Part shown: positions 35,476-44,919 of the stretch, piece after piece
How the letters are laid out: each line of letters opens with the position of its first letter
Position numbering within the stretch: position 1 is the stretch's first letter
Source: Halonotius sp046719765
GTDB lineage: Archaea; Halobacteriota; Halobacteria; Halobacteriales; Haloferacaceae
DNA length: 64,000 nucleotides
Assembly (NCBI RefSeq): GCF_046719765.1
Contig: NZ_JABEBY010000013.1
Coordinates: 1 to 64,000, forward strand
Direction of reading: 5' to 3'
The notes under the pieces: model-generated
What the model was told of the DNA's origin: nothing
The model's database searches: none
Seen by the model: the letters and a program-made list of their open reading frames with translations, nothing else
Made by a program: the position numbers and the translations under genes

Positions 35476-38400
35476 ATGACACAATACCCAAAAAACTGGA
35501 CCGAGCGGTCAGTTGAGAAGTTTGTAACCCAAGAATCCCAGCAAAAGTCTCGCGCTGAGTTCGAGGCTACACACGTCCCAATCAACCGAATCAAGATTGA
35601 GCGTACCCAAATTGACGACTGGGCCGATAAAGACGACTATATTACGGAATCCGATTTTTATCAGGCAGTCATTGATTCTCATCAAGACGCCGACAACCGG
35701 ATGTTTTTCATCGTTGGCGAAACTGGCTCCGGGAAATCCGAACTTTGCCAGTGGCTCAAGTACAATATTGAGGATGAATACAAAGACTGCCCAGACGACG
35801 ACTTTCAACACGAGCCAATCCTAATACCCCGACATGTACGTGAACCACGTGAAGTCCTGCAGCGCTTAACAGCATATCTCGAAGATACGGAACTCGATGA
35901 GGCCCGCAAGCTCGCTGAATTACCTGCGGATGGCGTTCTCGACAAAACAACTGGCGAGATTACACTAGCTTTTGAAAAGGCAGACAGGGAGACAATCAGA
36001 CTTCTCCAAAGTGATAGGTTCAAGCAAGAGGTCAGAGAGAACCTCGAAAAATTCGTTAATTCATTCGACGACCCTAGTCAGGAACTCGAATTTGAGCCTA
36101 TCTCGCGAGAAAAACTTGAATCTCTCATTGACTCTTATTCTGGTGTCGAACAGGAAATCGGCACGGATAGTCATAGTGCAATTGATGTCCTCTACGAGAA
36201 AATAACGAAACAGGCGAAAGACTCGATCAAGGATATGCTATTCGTCGGGGATCTAAAAGAGACTCTCCGTCAACTCAATGAACGGTTTCGTGATCAGAAT
36301 CGCCGACCAGTTCTTATAATAGAAGACCTAGCCGGTTTTACAATCTTTCAACATGAGATTCTCTCGTTCTTTTCAGATCTCCAAGCCGCGAATTGGGATG
36401 TCGTTATCGGGGTGACGACTGGCATGAACCAGAAACTAGTGAAAGATCGTCGTGCGGATCTAACTACTGAGGAAACCATCAACGACCGAACTGAGGCGCG
36501 CGTCACACTTACACAGCAAACCGATGAAGGGTCGAAAACGCTCTTTCTTCAACAAGAAGATATTCACATCGATCTTGCCCGGAAATACCTCACAGCTATC
36601 AAGCAGGATGCAGATGTAGACTTCACGCCATCGCTCCCCATTTCAAAATCCAATCTTAGCGAAGCGTTCAGCGAGAGGCTCTACCCTTTCAACGAGCCGT
36701 TCCTCACGCGCGTCTACGAAAACCTCCAAGAAGACGATCAGAAAAAGCAGACGCCTCGAAACTACCTGAAGTTCGTCATTGAAGGACTTCTTACGAATGA
36801 AAGCCCGCCGTTTGAACACGCCGATTTGCTCAGCAAACTCGGAACGATAGACAGCACCATTAGTTCGGAGTATCAAAAGCCAGACCGTGGTTTACTAAAG
36901 TGGTATGGTGAACGGAACGAAGACGGTAACAAGTACGTGGTTGACGAGCGGATTCCAGAGGTCTTCGGTATAGAGAGTGATGGTTGGGCACCGAGTGTCG
37001 ACAACACACTCTTTTGTGAGACTTGTGGAACCGAGATGGAAGAAACGACCGAGGGAACTCCATACTGTCCGGACTGTGAAACGATGTGCTCGGACTGTCA
37101 GGTACCGATGGAGCGGAATGGTGAATACTGGATCTGTACTGACGATTCAGATCATAAAGAACCCGTTGGAGGCCTCGGCGAGTTGTTCAAGACGCGGCGC
37201 CAGGAGCTACTGGACTGGAAAGCGGACGGCGTTGAATTAAAAAAGACCTCGCTACTGGAAGATGGCGCGGAGCGGGTTATTCGCTACTTCCACGATAACC
37301 CCACAAGCCTACGAACGCCGCCACGTAACTCCCAGACAGCGGGGTCTATCTGGTGGGATAAAGGAAGTCGAATGGTTCCGATCCACGTTAGTAACGATGA
37401 CAATCCGGACTATCGGAAGATTATCGTTTCTCGTGATCTGCCCGAATCTCTGCTGATTGACCTGCTTCGAATCGGCGTCTACGATGACCTCTCCATAGAG
37501 GACCACATCGACGCAGACCGAGTTGATCCGCAGGCACTTCGCTGGTGGGCGGACAAGGCCGTGAGCGATCTTCGTTCCAGTGTCGAAGAAGACATCGAGG
37601 AGGGATTCAGTGTCACACTCGATGAAGTTGCTCTGTTTGGGAAATACCTGCTCAAGGTGCTCAATGGCGACGGAACGGAGTTCTCCGCGGAGGCTCTAGC
37701 CCGTCCGTTAGGTGAGGGAAAACCGGATGCAGACAAGATATACTCCCCAAGTGTACTCGATCTGGACAAGTACAAAATCGGGACACATCGAGAGACACTG
37801 AAGGGACTATTTCGAGCCAGGTTTCACCTTCGTTCAAGCATGGTTAATTACCCGAAACTACAAAGCCATATCAATCAGACTTCACCCGAGGAATTGGTCG
37901 ACAAGATGGCTGAAATCTCAGGTGGAGACGACGGGGTAAAAGTCGGAGAAACAAAATCCAATGCTGAGAAATTTAAATTTTTCCTAACCTTCCCGAACAG
38001 TCTCAATGTGCGCACAATCGCCCGAAACATCCAAAATTTCCGTGCTGAGAGCTCATCAGGCGACCTCAAACGCCTCAAATCCGAGCTTCTCAGCGAACAC
38101 AGGGAAGTCACTGAGGCGTTCAGGTCGGTGTCTACGACGGACGATATCGACTTTGAAGCAATCGATAAAGCGTACAATGTTTCAGATACTTCTCGACCAA
38201 GAGTGGTTCAGAATGTTCGTCAGTTAGACGATGAGGATTTGGAAAGGACAGTTCGCGGACTTCGAACACAAATGGATCGTCTTGAGAAAGCAACTAATGC
38301 ATGGGAGTTACTAGACATCTATCGACCACTTCGCCGCCTCACAAGAACTGGCACAACGAAGCGGGTGTATGAACCCCTTTCAGAACTCCTCAGTGAACTG

Positions 38401-38544
38401 CAGTCATTAGAGAAATCATTGGAGCAGACAAAGCAGAGTCTTGAGGCTGAAGAATTCGGGGTCGATCTCCCGGACATAACACCATTTGACGAGGCGCAGG
38501 CCGCTGCTAATTCAATTGAGAGCGCAATCGGGAGTGGACTATGA
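35476..38544 (+). CDS. dpdH: DpdH-like large ATPase
   Basis: 1022 residues from the ATG at 35476. Walker A GETGSGKSELC at residues 81-91, Walker B RRPVLIIEDLAG near 276-287, and a sensor-like VVIGVTTGMNQKL follow in the N-terminal half. Four Cys pairs near 513-550 (CETCGTE, CPDC, CSDC, then CTDD..H) form zinc ribbons. The C-terminal 400 residues are helical with a coiled coil at the end. In bacterial Dpd systems DpdH is part of the restriction set that destroys DNA lacking the modification. The gene overlaps the next by ATGA. Confidence 0.7.
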   Translation: MTQYPKNWTERSVEKFVTQESQQKSRAEFEATHVPINRIKIERTQIDDWADKDDYITESDFYQAVIDSHQDADNRMFFIVGETGSGKSELCQWLKYNIEDEYKDCPDDDFQHEPILIPRHVREPREVLQRLTAYLEDTELDEARKLAELPADGVLDKTTGEITLAFEKADRETIRLLQSDRFKQEVRENLEKFVNSFDDPSQELEFEPISREKLESLIDSYSGVEQEIGTDSHSAIDVLYEKITKQAKDSIKDMLFVGDLKETLRQLNERFRDQNRRPVLIIEDLAGFTIFQHEILSFFSDLQAANWDVVIGVTTGMNQKLVKDRRADLTTEETINDRTEARVTLTQQTDEGSKTLFLQQEDIHIDLARKYLTAIKQDADVDFTPSLPISKSNLSEAFSERLYPFNEPFLTRVYENLQEDDQKKQTPRNYLKFVIEGLLTNESPPFEHADLLSKLGTIDSTISSEYQKPDRGLLKWYGERNEDGNKYVVDERIPEVFGIESDGWAPSVDNTLFCETCGTEMEETTEGTPYCPDCETMCSDCQVPMERNGEYWICTDDSDHKEPVGGLGELFKTRRQELLDWKADGVELKKTSLLEDGAERVIRYFHDNPTSLRTPPRNSQTAGSIWWDKGSRMVPIHVSNDDNPDYRKIIVSRDLPESLLIDLLRIGVYDDLSIEDHIDADRVDPQALRWWADKAVSDLRSSVEEDIEEGFSVTLDEVALFGKYLLKVLNGDGTEFSAEALARPLGEGKPDADKIYSPSVLDLDKYKIGTHRETLKGLFRARFHLRSSMVNYPKLQSHINQTSPEELVDKMAEISGGDDGVKVGETKSNAEKFKFFLTFPNSLNVRTIARNIQNFRAESSSGDLKRLKSELLSEHREVTEAFRSVSTTDDIDFEAIDKAYNVSDTSRPRVVQNVRQLDDEDLERTVRGLRTQMDRLEKATNAWELLDIYRPLRRLTRTGTTKRVYEPLSELLSELQSLEKSLEQTKQSLEAEEFGVDLPDITPFDEAQAAANSIESAIGSGL

Positions 38545-39320
38545 GCCAGGGTACACAAGTAAATGAAAGTGGAGTGGACGCACAAACCAAACAGTTGAGC
38601 AAGCTCGCTTCTTCAGTTATGGAACTGAAAGAAGAAAAAAAGAATGCTGAAGAAAAACGAAAAGAACGCCAGGAAAAAAATCAAGCGTTCAACGAAGTTA
38701 AAAGTACAATTTCGGACGCAGAGAACGTGTATAACGTCCTGCAACGGGCCGTAGATCTCGCTGAGGTGCTTGACGCGCCGGTTCCAGAGCGCGATATCGA
38801 AGACACCTTACACAAGTACCGTCCCAAAATCAGGTCGTTCCAAGCGAAGACATACGACGACTTTGAGAACGTTAGCGATATTAGCAGCGTACGCACCGAT
38901 TTTGATGAGTTCGAAAGTGCTCTCAGCGGCCACAACGATGATGTAAAAAGCAATCTTAGTTCTGCAGCGAAAACCGAACTCACCAACTTAGAAACATTGG
39001 AGTCAATTCTTCGAATTCCCGATGTCGGAAGTCAAGAAGACTCCGACGCAGTGCAAAATTACAGATCGAAACTCAACTCGTTAAACCGCGGGCAATTGAT
39101 CGACGCCGATGAACTTGAGGCCGCTCAGAAGGACTACGATGCCGTCGACATAGACATTGAAACCGTTCGTGATAACTACGGACTGAGTGAGGACGCGGGC
39201 GATCTGCTGCTGCGTTTCCTCCAGAACGAAGAAGTAACACTCGCTGGCGTCGATGGAAGCGTCTTAGACGAACTCAAAGCACTAGAAGAATTTAGCGAAC
39301 GACTCACAATCCAGTTCTAA
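38541..39320 (+). CDS. DpdI-like coiled-coil protein
   Basis: 259 residues. A strongly charged helix at about residues 15-65 (SSVMELKEEKKNAEEKRKER) is followed by more helices without catalytic motifs. Acidic and helical throughout. It overlaps the ATPase gene by four bases and lies two bases before the helicase gene, the position of DpdI. Probably a scaffold between ATPase and helicase; this is inferred from position and fold. Confidence 0.6.
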   Translation: MSQGTQVNESGVDAQTKQLSKLASSVMELKEEKKNAEEKRKERQEKNQAFNEVKSTISDAENVYNVLQRAVDLAEVLDAPVPERDIEDTLHKYRPKIRSFQAKTYDDFENVSDISSVRTDFDEFESALSGHNDDVKSNLSSAAKTELTNLETLESILRIPDVGSQEDSDAVQNYRSKLNSLNRGQLIDADELEAAQKDYDAVDIDIETVRDNYGLSEDAGDLLLRFLQNEEVTLAGVDGSVLDELKALEEFSERLTIQF

Positions 39321-39322
39321 AC

Positions 39323-42300
39323 ATGTCCACGTACAATCCAATCGAACTCGGCGAACACGCACAAGAGAGCTATGCCAAGTACCTCATCGGCAACAATCAA
39401 CGGGGCTATCAGGGACTCCTAAATGATTTTAGTCACGACGACGACACGACCGCGGAGCAGGCGTTTATCCGGTCGAAAGGCCCCTACATTCAGGGCGTGC
39501 CTGCTGCACAGTGGAGTGACACTTCGTGGCGAACCTTTGCAGAAACCGTTGATGGCGAGTTCGCGCCGGGCGGACTCGAAGATCCACTCATCAAGGCCTT
39601 CGAAAAGCAAGGGTTCAGCAATCTTCAAGATCATCAAGAAGAAGCGATTCGGTGGCTCGCCGACGATAATCACGCGCTCATCTCCGCGAGCACCGGCCGT
39701 GGGAAGACCGAAGCTTGGTTCATCCCACTTCTCCAGTACGCACTGCGCGCCAAACAGGGGAATATCCCAGGACGCGCATCAAACAGCATCAAAGCAGTCC
39801 TCACGTATCCAACGAAAGCACTTGCACAGGATCAACTCAAGAGATTTATCGAGTATCTCTGGATCGTAAACCGGAAATCTGGGCTCGCAGATGATGAACA
39901 CCTCACGATTGGTGTCTACGATGGAGATACTCCACGCCGTGGTGGATACACTGACGGAAAGAAGACCCACAAATACCTCGAGGATTCTTTTGAGTTCTTT
40001 GAGCTTCCTGACACAATCGCTGAGGAACTCGCAAGTAATGAAAGAGTACGCGAAACAGAATCTCCCCGGCTACACGTAAAAAAGGAAGGTAATGAGTATT
40101 TCCTCAAAACGCGACAGTCCTACGGTGGAGAATACCTCAAATTCGTCCACTTGACTCGTGATCGTATGGAAGAGAATCCGCCAGACATTCTTCTGACGAA
40201 TCCCGATACAATCAATTACCGGCTGTTTAATATCAACGACGAACAATCACATAAGTTGTTCGTTGACCAGCCCAAATTCCTTGTCTTCGACGAAGTTCAC
40301 ACCTACGAAGGGCTATTCGGTGCGCACGTCTCTTCACTGGTTAAACGGCTCCGCCGCCTAAGACAGGCCCGCGAAATCGACGACCCACTTCGCCTCATCG
40401 CCTCCAGTGCTACAGTCGGCCAGAAAGAAGAGCTCTTCCAACGACTCTTCGGCGTTCCGCACGGTGATCCGTATAAAATCATTGAGGAAGATATCTCTAT
40501 CGATACGCCGTCTCCACAAGGAACACTCCCCACATATGTAAAAAACGGGAGTATCGATGCATCGGAACTTCAAGCCGATATCAACCGCTGGTACAACGGT
40601 GAACCCATCCAGACCTATTCCTGGATTTCCGAACTTGGTGTTTCCCCCAGGGACTGCCGGAGCCCGGATGACGTACTTCGTACTGCAGCGACTTCGGGGA
40701 CGATTCCATGGTTAACTCACCTGCACGAAGTCCTTCGAGATCCGACAGAATTTGATTCAATCACGGATGCCCCCCGGCCTACGGATTTTGTCGATTATAT
40801 TGAATCTACGTACGACGTGGGGACAGGGGTAGCTGAAATGACAGCTCAGAACGTGCTTTCACTGTTCGAAGCCGGAGATTTCGAAGTTCGCGTGCATATG
40901 TTCAATTGGCCAGTTGATGGCTACTACAAGTGCCTCCACTGTCACAGTATCTACCCAAGTCCACAGTCATGCGATTGTAACGAATCCGAGGGACACTCCT
41001 CATTTGTCACGAAGATCCGGCTCTGCAACAATTGTGGCGAGCAATTGTTCGAGGCATGGTATTGTCCTGACTGCGCTGATGTCCGTCCACTTCGGCAAGA
41101 AACAGAGGGAGAATACCTGTATGCGAACGAACCGGAGTGCACCCACGAAAACCACGGTGACCTGACACGCGTATACTTCACCCCAGAATACGAGTGTGAA
41201 TCCTGTGGTCAGCGAACCATCCCAAGTGAAAGCCTCGGCTCCTGTGAGATTTGTGATGGACTGTTGACTCGAACCGAGAATGGAATCGCTTGCAAAAACC
41301 CAGAGTGTTCAAATACGGTCACACAAACAGATCCTGCCTGCGGTAACTGTGGCGGCGATATAATTGCTGAAGACGATCTCTCACTAGAATGTGATAATCC
41401 AGACTGTGAAAAGCACGGTCAGGATCAGTTTGGTACTGAATGTTCGGTTTGTGAGGAGAGGCTCATTCCACGACTTGTTCTGCCGTGGGTCTGCACGGAT
41501 GAGGCACACAGTGAACGTCACAACCCGCATAAATTGAAATCTGGGTGCTCCTGTGGCCGAAATACGTTCGTACTGTCCGCATATGTTGATACACAGGAAG
41601 CTGACTACTGCACGGAATGTAACGCAAACCGGAACGATGTGTATTACCTCCCAGGATCAGGATGTACGAAGCACGACGACGACGCCATTGAGCGCATCCA
41701 CAAGTCGTTCAACCTGCGTGCAGCGTACCGCGACCAAGACGGCAACATTCGGCTGCAGACGCCATCTACGGCGAAACATGCGCTTCCTTGCTATCATTCA
41801 CATCGTGACTATGATCACTTGATGAGATCCCCGACAAACACCGGCGTTACGATGAGCCAGTTCATACTGCGAAAGCTCGCTGACGAAAACGTCGATCAAA
41901 GCACTGGGAAGCTCATGTCGTTCGCAGACTCATATCATGATATGGAGCGGCTCGCGAACGACTTCGACGAACCTGAGAAACTGCTGTTCATTCAACAGCA
42001 GATGCTCCGATACGTCGAAGAAACAGATGAAACAACACTCGCAGACTTAATCGCCGAGACACGTGACCAAGCGCGAACATACTGGAATGATCTTGGTGCG
42101 TCCTCCGATATTATCGATGACGAAATTGGATTTATCGAGTGGACTGGCACGATTACTGGGGAGTTGCTACCCGGCTCGTACCGACTGTTCAATGGAGATT
42201 ACGGTCGCACATATGGCCGAATGGTATCGAATGGTCTCCTCAATATCGACCTTGCGGAAACACCCGATCAATACGAGCATAAACAGGCCTGTGCGGAACT

Positions 42301-44887
42301 CTTCGAAAATAATCGAGTTACTCGCGAATCTTTGATGGAGACACTCCGCGAGGATCGTGCCGTCGACAACCCCACGGAAGTCATCGCTGATCTTCGGGCG
42401 AACAATCTTATTGAAGTTGACAACGATTCTGATCGCGTCCAGTTCAATCCAGAGAAAATCCTGGTTCGAGCCGTAAAACCAGGGCAGCCAATTCGATATA
42501 AGCCACAGAAAGACAAGTTTATCAGTGATGCTGCTGCCCGTGTCAAGGATTATCAAAAAGAAAATTTTGTTGACTTTGATATCCCCTATACGGAACGGAC
42601 AACCCTCGAATCACCGCATTTCAACCGGGATGCTTACTGGGCAGCGACGACTAAGACACGGTTGCTTCTGAGTCAAGTATATAAAGGCGATCTTAAAGCC
42701 GATGAACGCCGCCGCATTGAACACGAATTCAAGCGGAACTCTGTTCCGAACTTCCTCTCGACCGGACCAGCGATGGAAATTGGGATTGACATCGGCGATC
42801 TCAATACTCTTCTTCTACTTGGTTCACCGCCGAACACGAACGCATATCTCCAACGTATCGGACGTGCTGGACGTTCTGAAGCGAAATCTCTTGTGACAAC
42901 AATCAGTAAACGAAACCCGATCGACTTCTATTATCATAAAAAGCCAGAGAAGCTTATCAGTTCTGAGGAAAAACCAATTCCATTAGACCAGCACAACGAG
43001 CACGTGCTTCGCTCTGCACTCACGTGGGCAGTTATGGACTATATCGCAGCAAACTACCACATCCCCTGGAAGCGCGAAGAAAATATCGAGGCGTCGAAAA
43101 TCACACCCCCAGTACCGTCAGAGTGGAACCGATTTAAGAAAGATTCCGCGCGCAGCGCGGCCCCAAGTGATCACCTTACATTCAATCAAGTGTATCACGC
43201 CGATGTAACGGAGACAAACAAAGGCCAAGTTTTGGCTGTGTTAGAGCAAGTTGCCCAATCCGATGAGGGAGTACGAGCGTGGCTCGAAGATCTTCTCGAT
43301 TACGCCTACTGTCGAAACTGTGGTCATATCTACGATTCTGCAGTCAGTGGCACCTGCAAGAACTGTGAGGAGGACGCAGAGGTAAAAGTTGCAAAAGAGG
43401 AGTACAAAGAGCTAATTGATGAAGCACTCTCTGAGTTTGGCGAGCGATTAGTTCGGTTCGCTTACGAATATCATAACGATCTCGAAACCGAGCAAGAAAA
43501 GCTTGAGAAGAGACGGCAGGAACTTAGTGAAATAATCGCGGACTCGAACCAGGACACAGGCTTTGGTGATTTCACCACGGACGACGATGACGAAGAAGTT
43601 GAGGAAGCAACTCGGGAGCTTGAGACTGTCCGTAACGAGATTCAAACTGTTGACGAGTTGCTAAGCGAATACAATGAGATGAGTCTCTCAAACGTCCATG
43701 AACGGTCGCTACGTTCGGAATACACGCCGCAGCTACGAGCGTTTGGAGACTCAGTTGCTGTAACAAGATATCGTCGGAATCCGAAGACCGGAAAAATAAA
43801 CGAAGAACAAGAATCAAGTTGGGATCGCAATGCTGCGATGGCACTGCGGGAACTCCATCCATACGCCTACAATCTCAAGAACAAACGCGGTTACGTCGTA
43901 ACTCGGGTTCACGAGGACACCGAGAGCACCAAGGAACTCCGAGCAGAGATCGGGACACGTCTACGCTGTAGTAACTGTGGTACCGAAAAAGAATGGAATG
44001 GACAGTCTGCCTGTCCCTCCTGCGGTGCAACCGGTTCCGATGTTGACCAGGTTGAGCCGATTGCGCTCAAGCGTGTCGAACTGTCCGACAAGGAACGGAA
44101 GATTAGAAATCGCCGCGCAGAAGATATCTATCCACTTTCCAGCTACCATACGTCACCCCAGAACACGTTCGCGCACGTTACAACGCGGGTCTCAGATTTC
44201 GAAACTGAAGACAGCGTCATACTTACCGATTCCGACGGAACCCCAGTCGCTGAACTCACCCATGGCAGCATCGAAATCACCGAAACCGTTGATTCCTTCA
44301 CGACTTCCTACAGTGACGGAGATAGCGATCCGAAAGAGCAAACTCTCACACTCTGCGGTGAGCGCCACTGCAACAGCGTAGTGTCAAAAAATACTGATGA
44401 CGATCCAGTCTGCCTCCGTGATCCAGAACATAATAGATCTAAGCAGCGCGAAGTGATGGTCGGCCGGATGTTCCAAACCAAAGGCCTCCAAATTACGTCC
44501 GCGACTCCAGGATCCTTGACGGAACGGCAGCTCCATACGTTGACACATGGGTTTCGACTTGCACTCCAGCGAATCGGTGGCGTCGAAATTCGGTCTCTGC
44601 AAGAGTCGTTCGATTACGAGGAGGGCGATGAGGAGGCGTTCATCTTCGAGAGTACAGTCGGTGGAAATGGTGTGACCGACTTACTCTATAATGTTGAAAA
44701 TGGCGAGCTAGTGGAACTAACAGATGCGCTTTCTGTCATGAAAGAAAACTTCAGTGAGTGTGAGTGCTCCTCGGGCTGTCCCGAATGCATTTTCCAGTAC
44801 GGCTGTGACGAAGATAACAAAGACTACACGTTCGATAAGACCGGGTTACTCAATTTACTCGATGGACTTGATCCAAGGCACGGCTAG
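39323..44887 (+). CDS. dpdJ: DpdJ-like superfamily 2 helicase with zinc ribbons and DUF1998
   Basis: 1854 residues. Helicase motifs: I ASTGRGKTEAW (about 118-128), Ia TYPTKALAQDQ, II DEVHTYEG (about 322), III SSAT, and in the second lobe MEIGIDIGDLN and LQRIGRAGR (about 1175). Many CxxC pairs between about residues 525 and 790 and again near 1335 and 1550 form zinc ribbons. The C terminus carries a DUF1998 region with CECSSGCPECIFQYGC. The layout matches helicases of Dpd (DpdJ) and is related to DISARM DrmA/DrmB and Druantia DruE. Likely translocates on DNA in the restriction complex. Confidence 0.75.
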   Translation: MSTYNPIELGEHAQESYAKYLIGNNQRGYQGLLNDFSHDDDTTAEQAFIRSKGPYIQGVPAAQWSDTSWRTFAETVDGEFAPGGLEDPLIKAFEKQGFSNLQDHQEEAIRWLADDNHALISASTGRGKTEAWFIPLLQYALRAKQGNIPGRASNSIKAVLTYPTKALAQDQLKRFIEYLWIVNRKSGLADDEHLTIGVYDGDTPRRGGYTDGKKTHKYLEDSFEFFELPDTIAEELASNERVRETESPRLHVKKEGNEYFLKTRQSYGGEYLKFVHLTRDRMEENPPDILLTNPDTINYRLFNINDEQSHKLFVDQPKFLVFDEVHTYEGLFGAHVSSLVKRLRRLRQAREIDDPLRLIASSATVGQKEELFQRLFGVPHGDPYKIIEEDISIDTPSPQGTLPTYVKNGSIDASELQADINRWYNGEPIQTYSWISELGVSPRDCRSPDDVLRTAATSGTIPWLTHLHEVLRDPTEFDSITDAPRPTDFVDYIESTYDVGTGVAEMTAQNVLSLFEAGDFEVRVHMFNWPVDGYYKCLHCHSIYPSPQSCDCNESEGHSSFVTKIRLCNNCGEQLFEAWYCPDCADVRPLRQETEGEYLYANEPECTHENHGDLTRVYFTPEYECESCGQRTIPSESLGSCEICDGLLTRTENGIACKNPECSNTVTQTDPACGNCGGDIIAEDDLSLECDNPDCEKHGQDQFGTECSVCEERLIPRLVLPWVCTDEAHSERHNPHKLKSGCSCGRNTFVLSAYVDTQEADYCTECNANRNDVYYLPGSGCTKHDDDAIERIHKSFNLRAAYRDQDGNIRLQTPSTAKHALPCYHSHRDYDHLMRSPTNTGVTMSQFILRKLADENVDQSTGKLMSFADSYHDMERLANDFDEPEKLLFIQQQMLRYVEETDETTLADLIAETRDQARTYWNDLGASSDIIDDEIGFIEWTGTITGELLPGSYRLFNGDYGRTYGRMVSNGLLNIDLAETPDQYEHKQACAELFENNRVTRESLMETLREDRAVDNPTEVIADLRANNLIEVDNDSDRVQFNPEKILVRAVKPGQPIRYKPQKDKFISDAAARVKDYQKENFVDFDIPYTERTTLESPHFNRDAYWAATTKTRLLLSQVYKGDLKADERRRIEHEFKRNSVPNFLSTGPAMEIGIDIGDLNTLLLLGSPPNTNAYLQRIGRAGRSEAKSLVTTISKRNPIDFYYHKKPEKLISSEEKPIPLDQHNEHVLRSALTWAVMDYIAANYHIPWKREENIEASKITPPVPSEWNRFKKDSARSAAPSDHLTFNQVYHADVTETNKGQVLAVLEQVAQSDEGVRAWLEDLLDYAYCRNCGHIYDSAVSGTCKNCEEDAEVKVAKEEYKELIDEALSEFGERLVRFAYEYHNDLETEQEKLEKRRQELSEIIADSNQDTGFGDFTTDDDDEEVEEATRELETVRNEIQTVDELLSEYNEMSLSNVHERSLRSEYTPQLRAFGDSVAVTRYRRNPKTGKINEEQESSWDRNAAMALRELHPYAYNLKNKRGYVVTRVHEDTESTKELRAEIGTRLRCSNCGTEKEWNGQSACPSCGATGSDVDQVEPIALKRVELSDKERKIRNRRAEDIYPLSSYHTSPQNTFAHVTTRVSDFETEDSVILTDSDGTPVAELTHGSIEITETVDSFTTSYSDGDSDPKEQTLTLCGERHCNSVVSKNTDDDPVCLRDPEHNRSKQREVMVGRMFQTKGLQITSATPGSLTERQLHTLTHGFRLALQRIGGVEIRSLQESFDYEEGDEEAFIFESTVGGNGVTDLLYNVENGELVELTDALSVMKENFSECECSSGCPECIFQYGCDEDNKDYTFDKTGLLNLLDGLDPRHG

Positions 44888-44919
44888 TCACCGCATCGGT
44901 TGCACATAAACCCACCCCT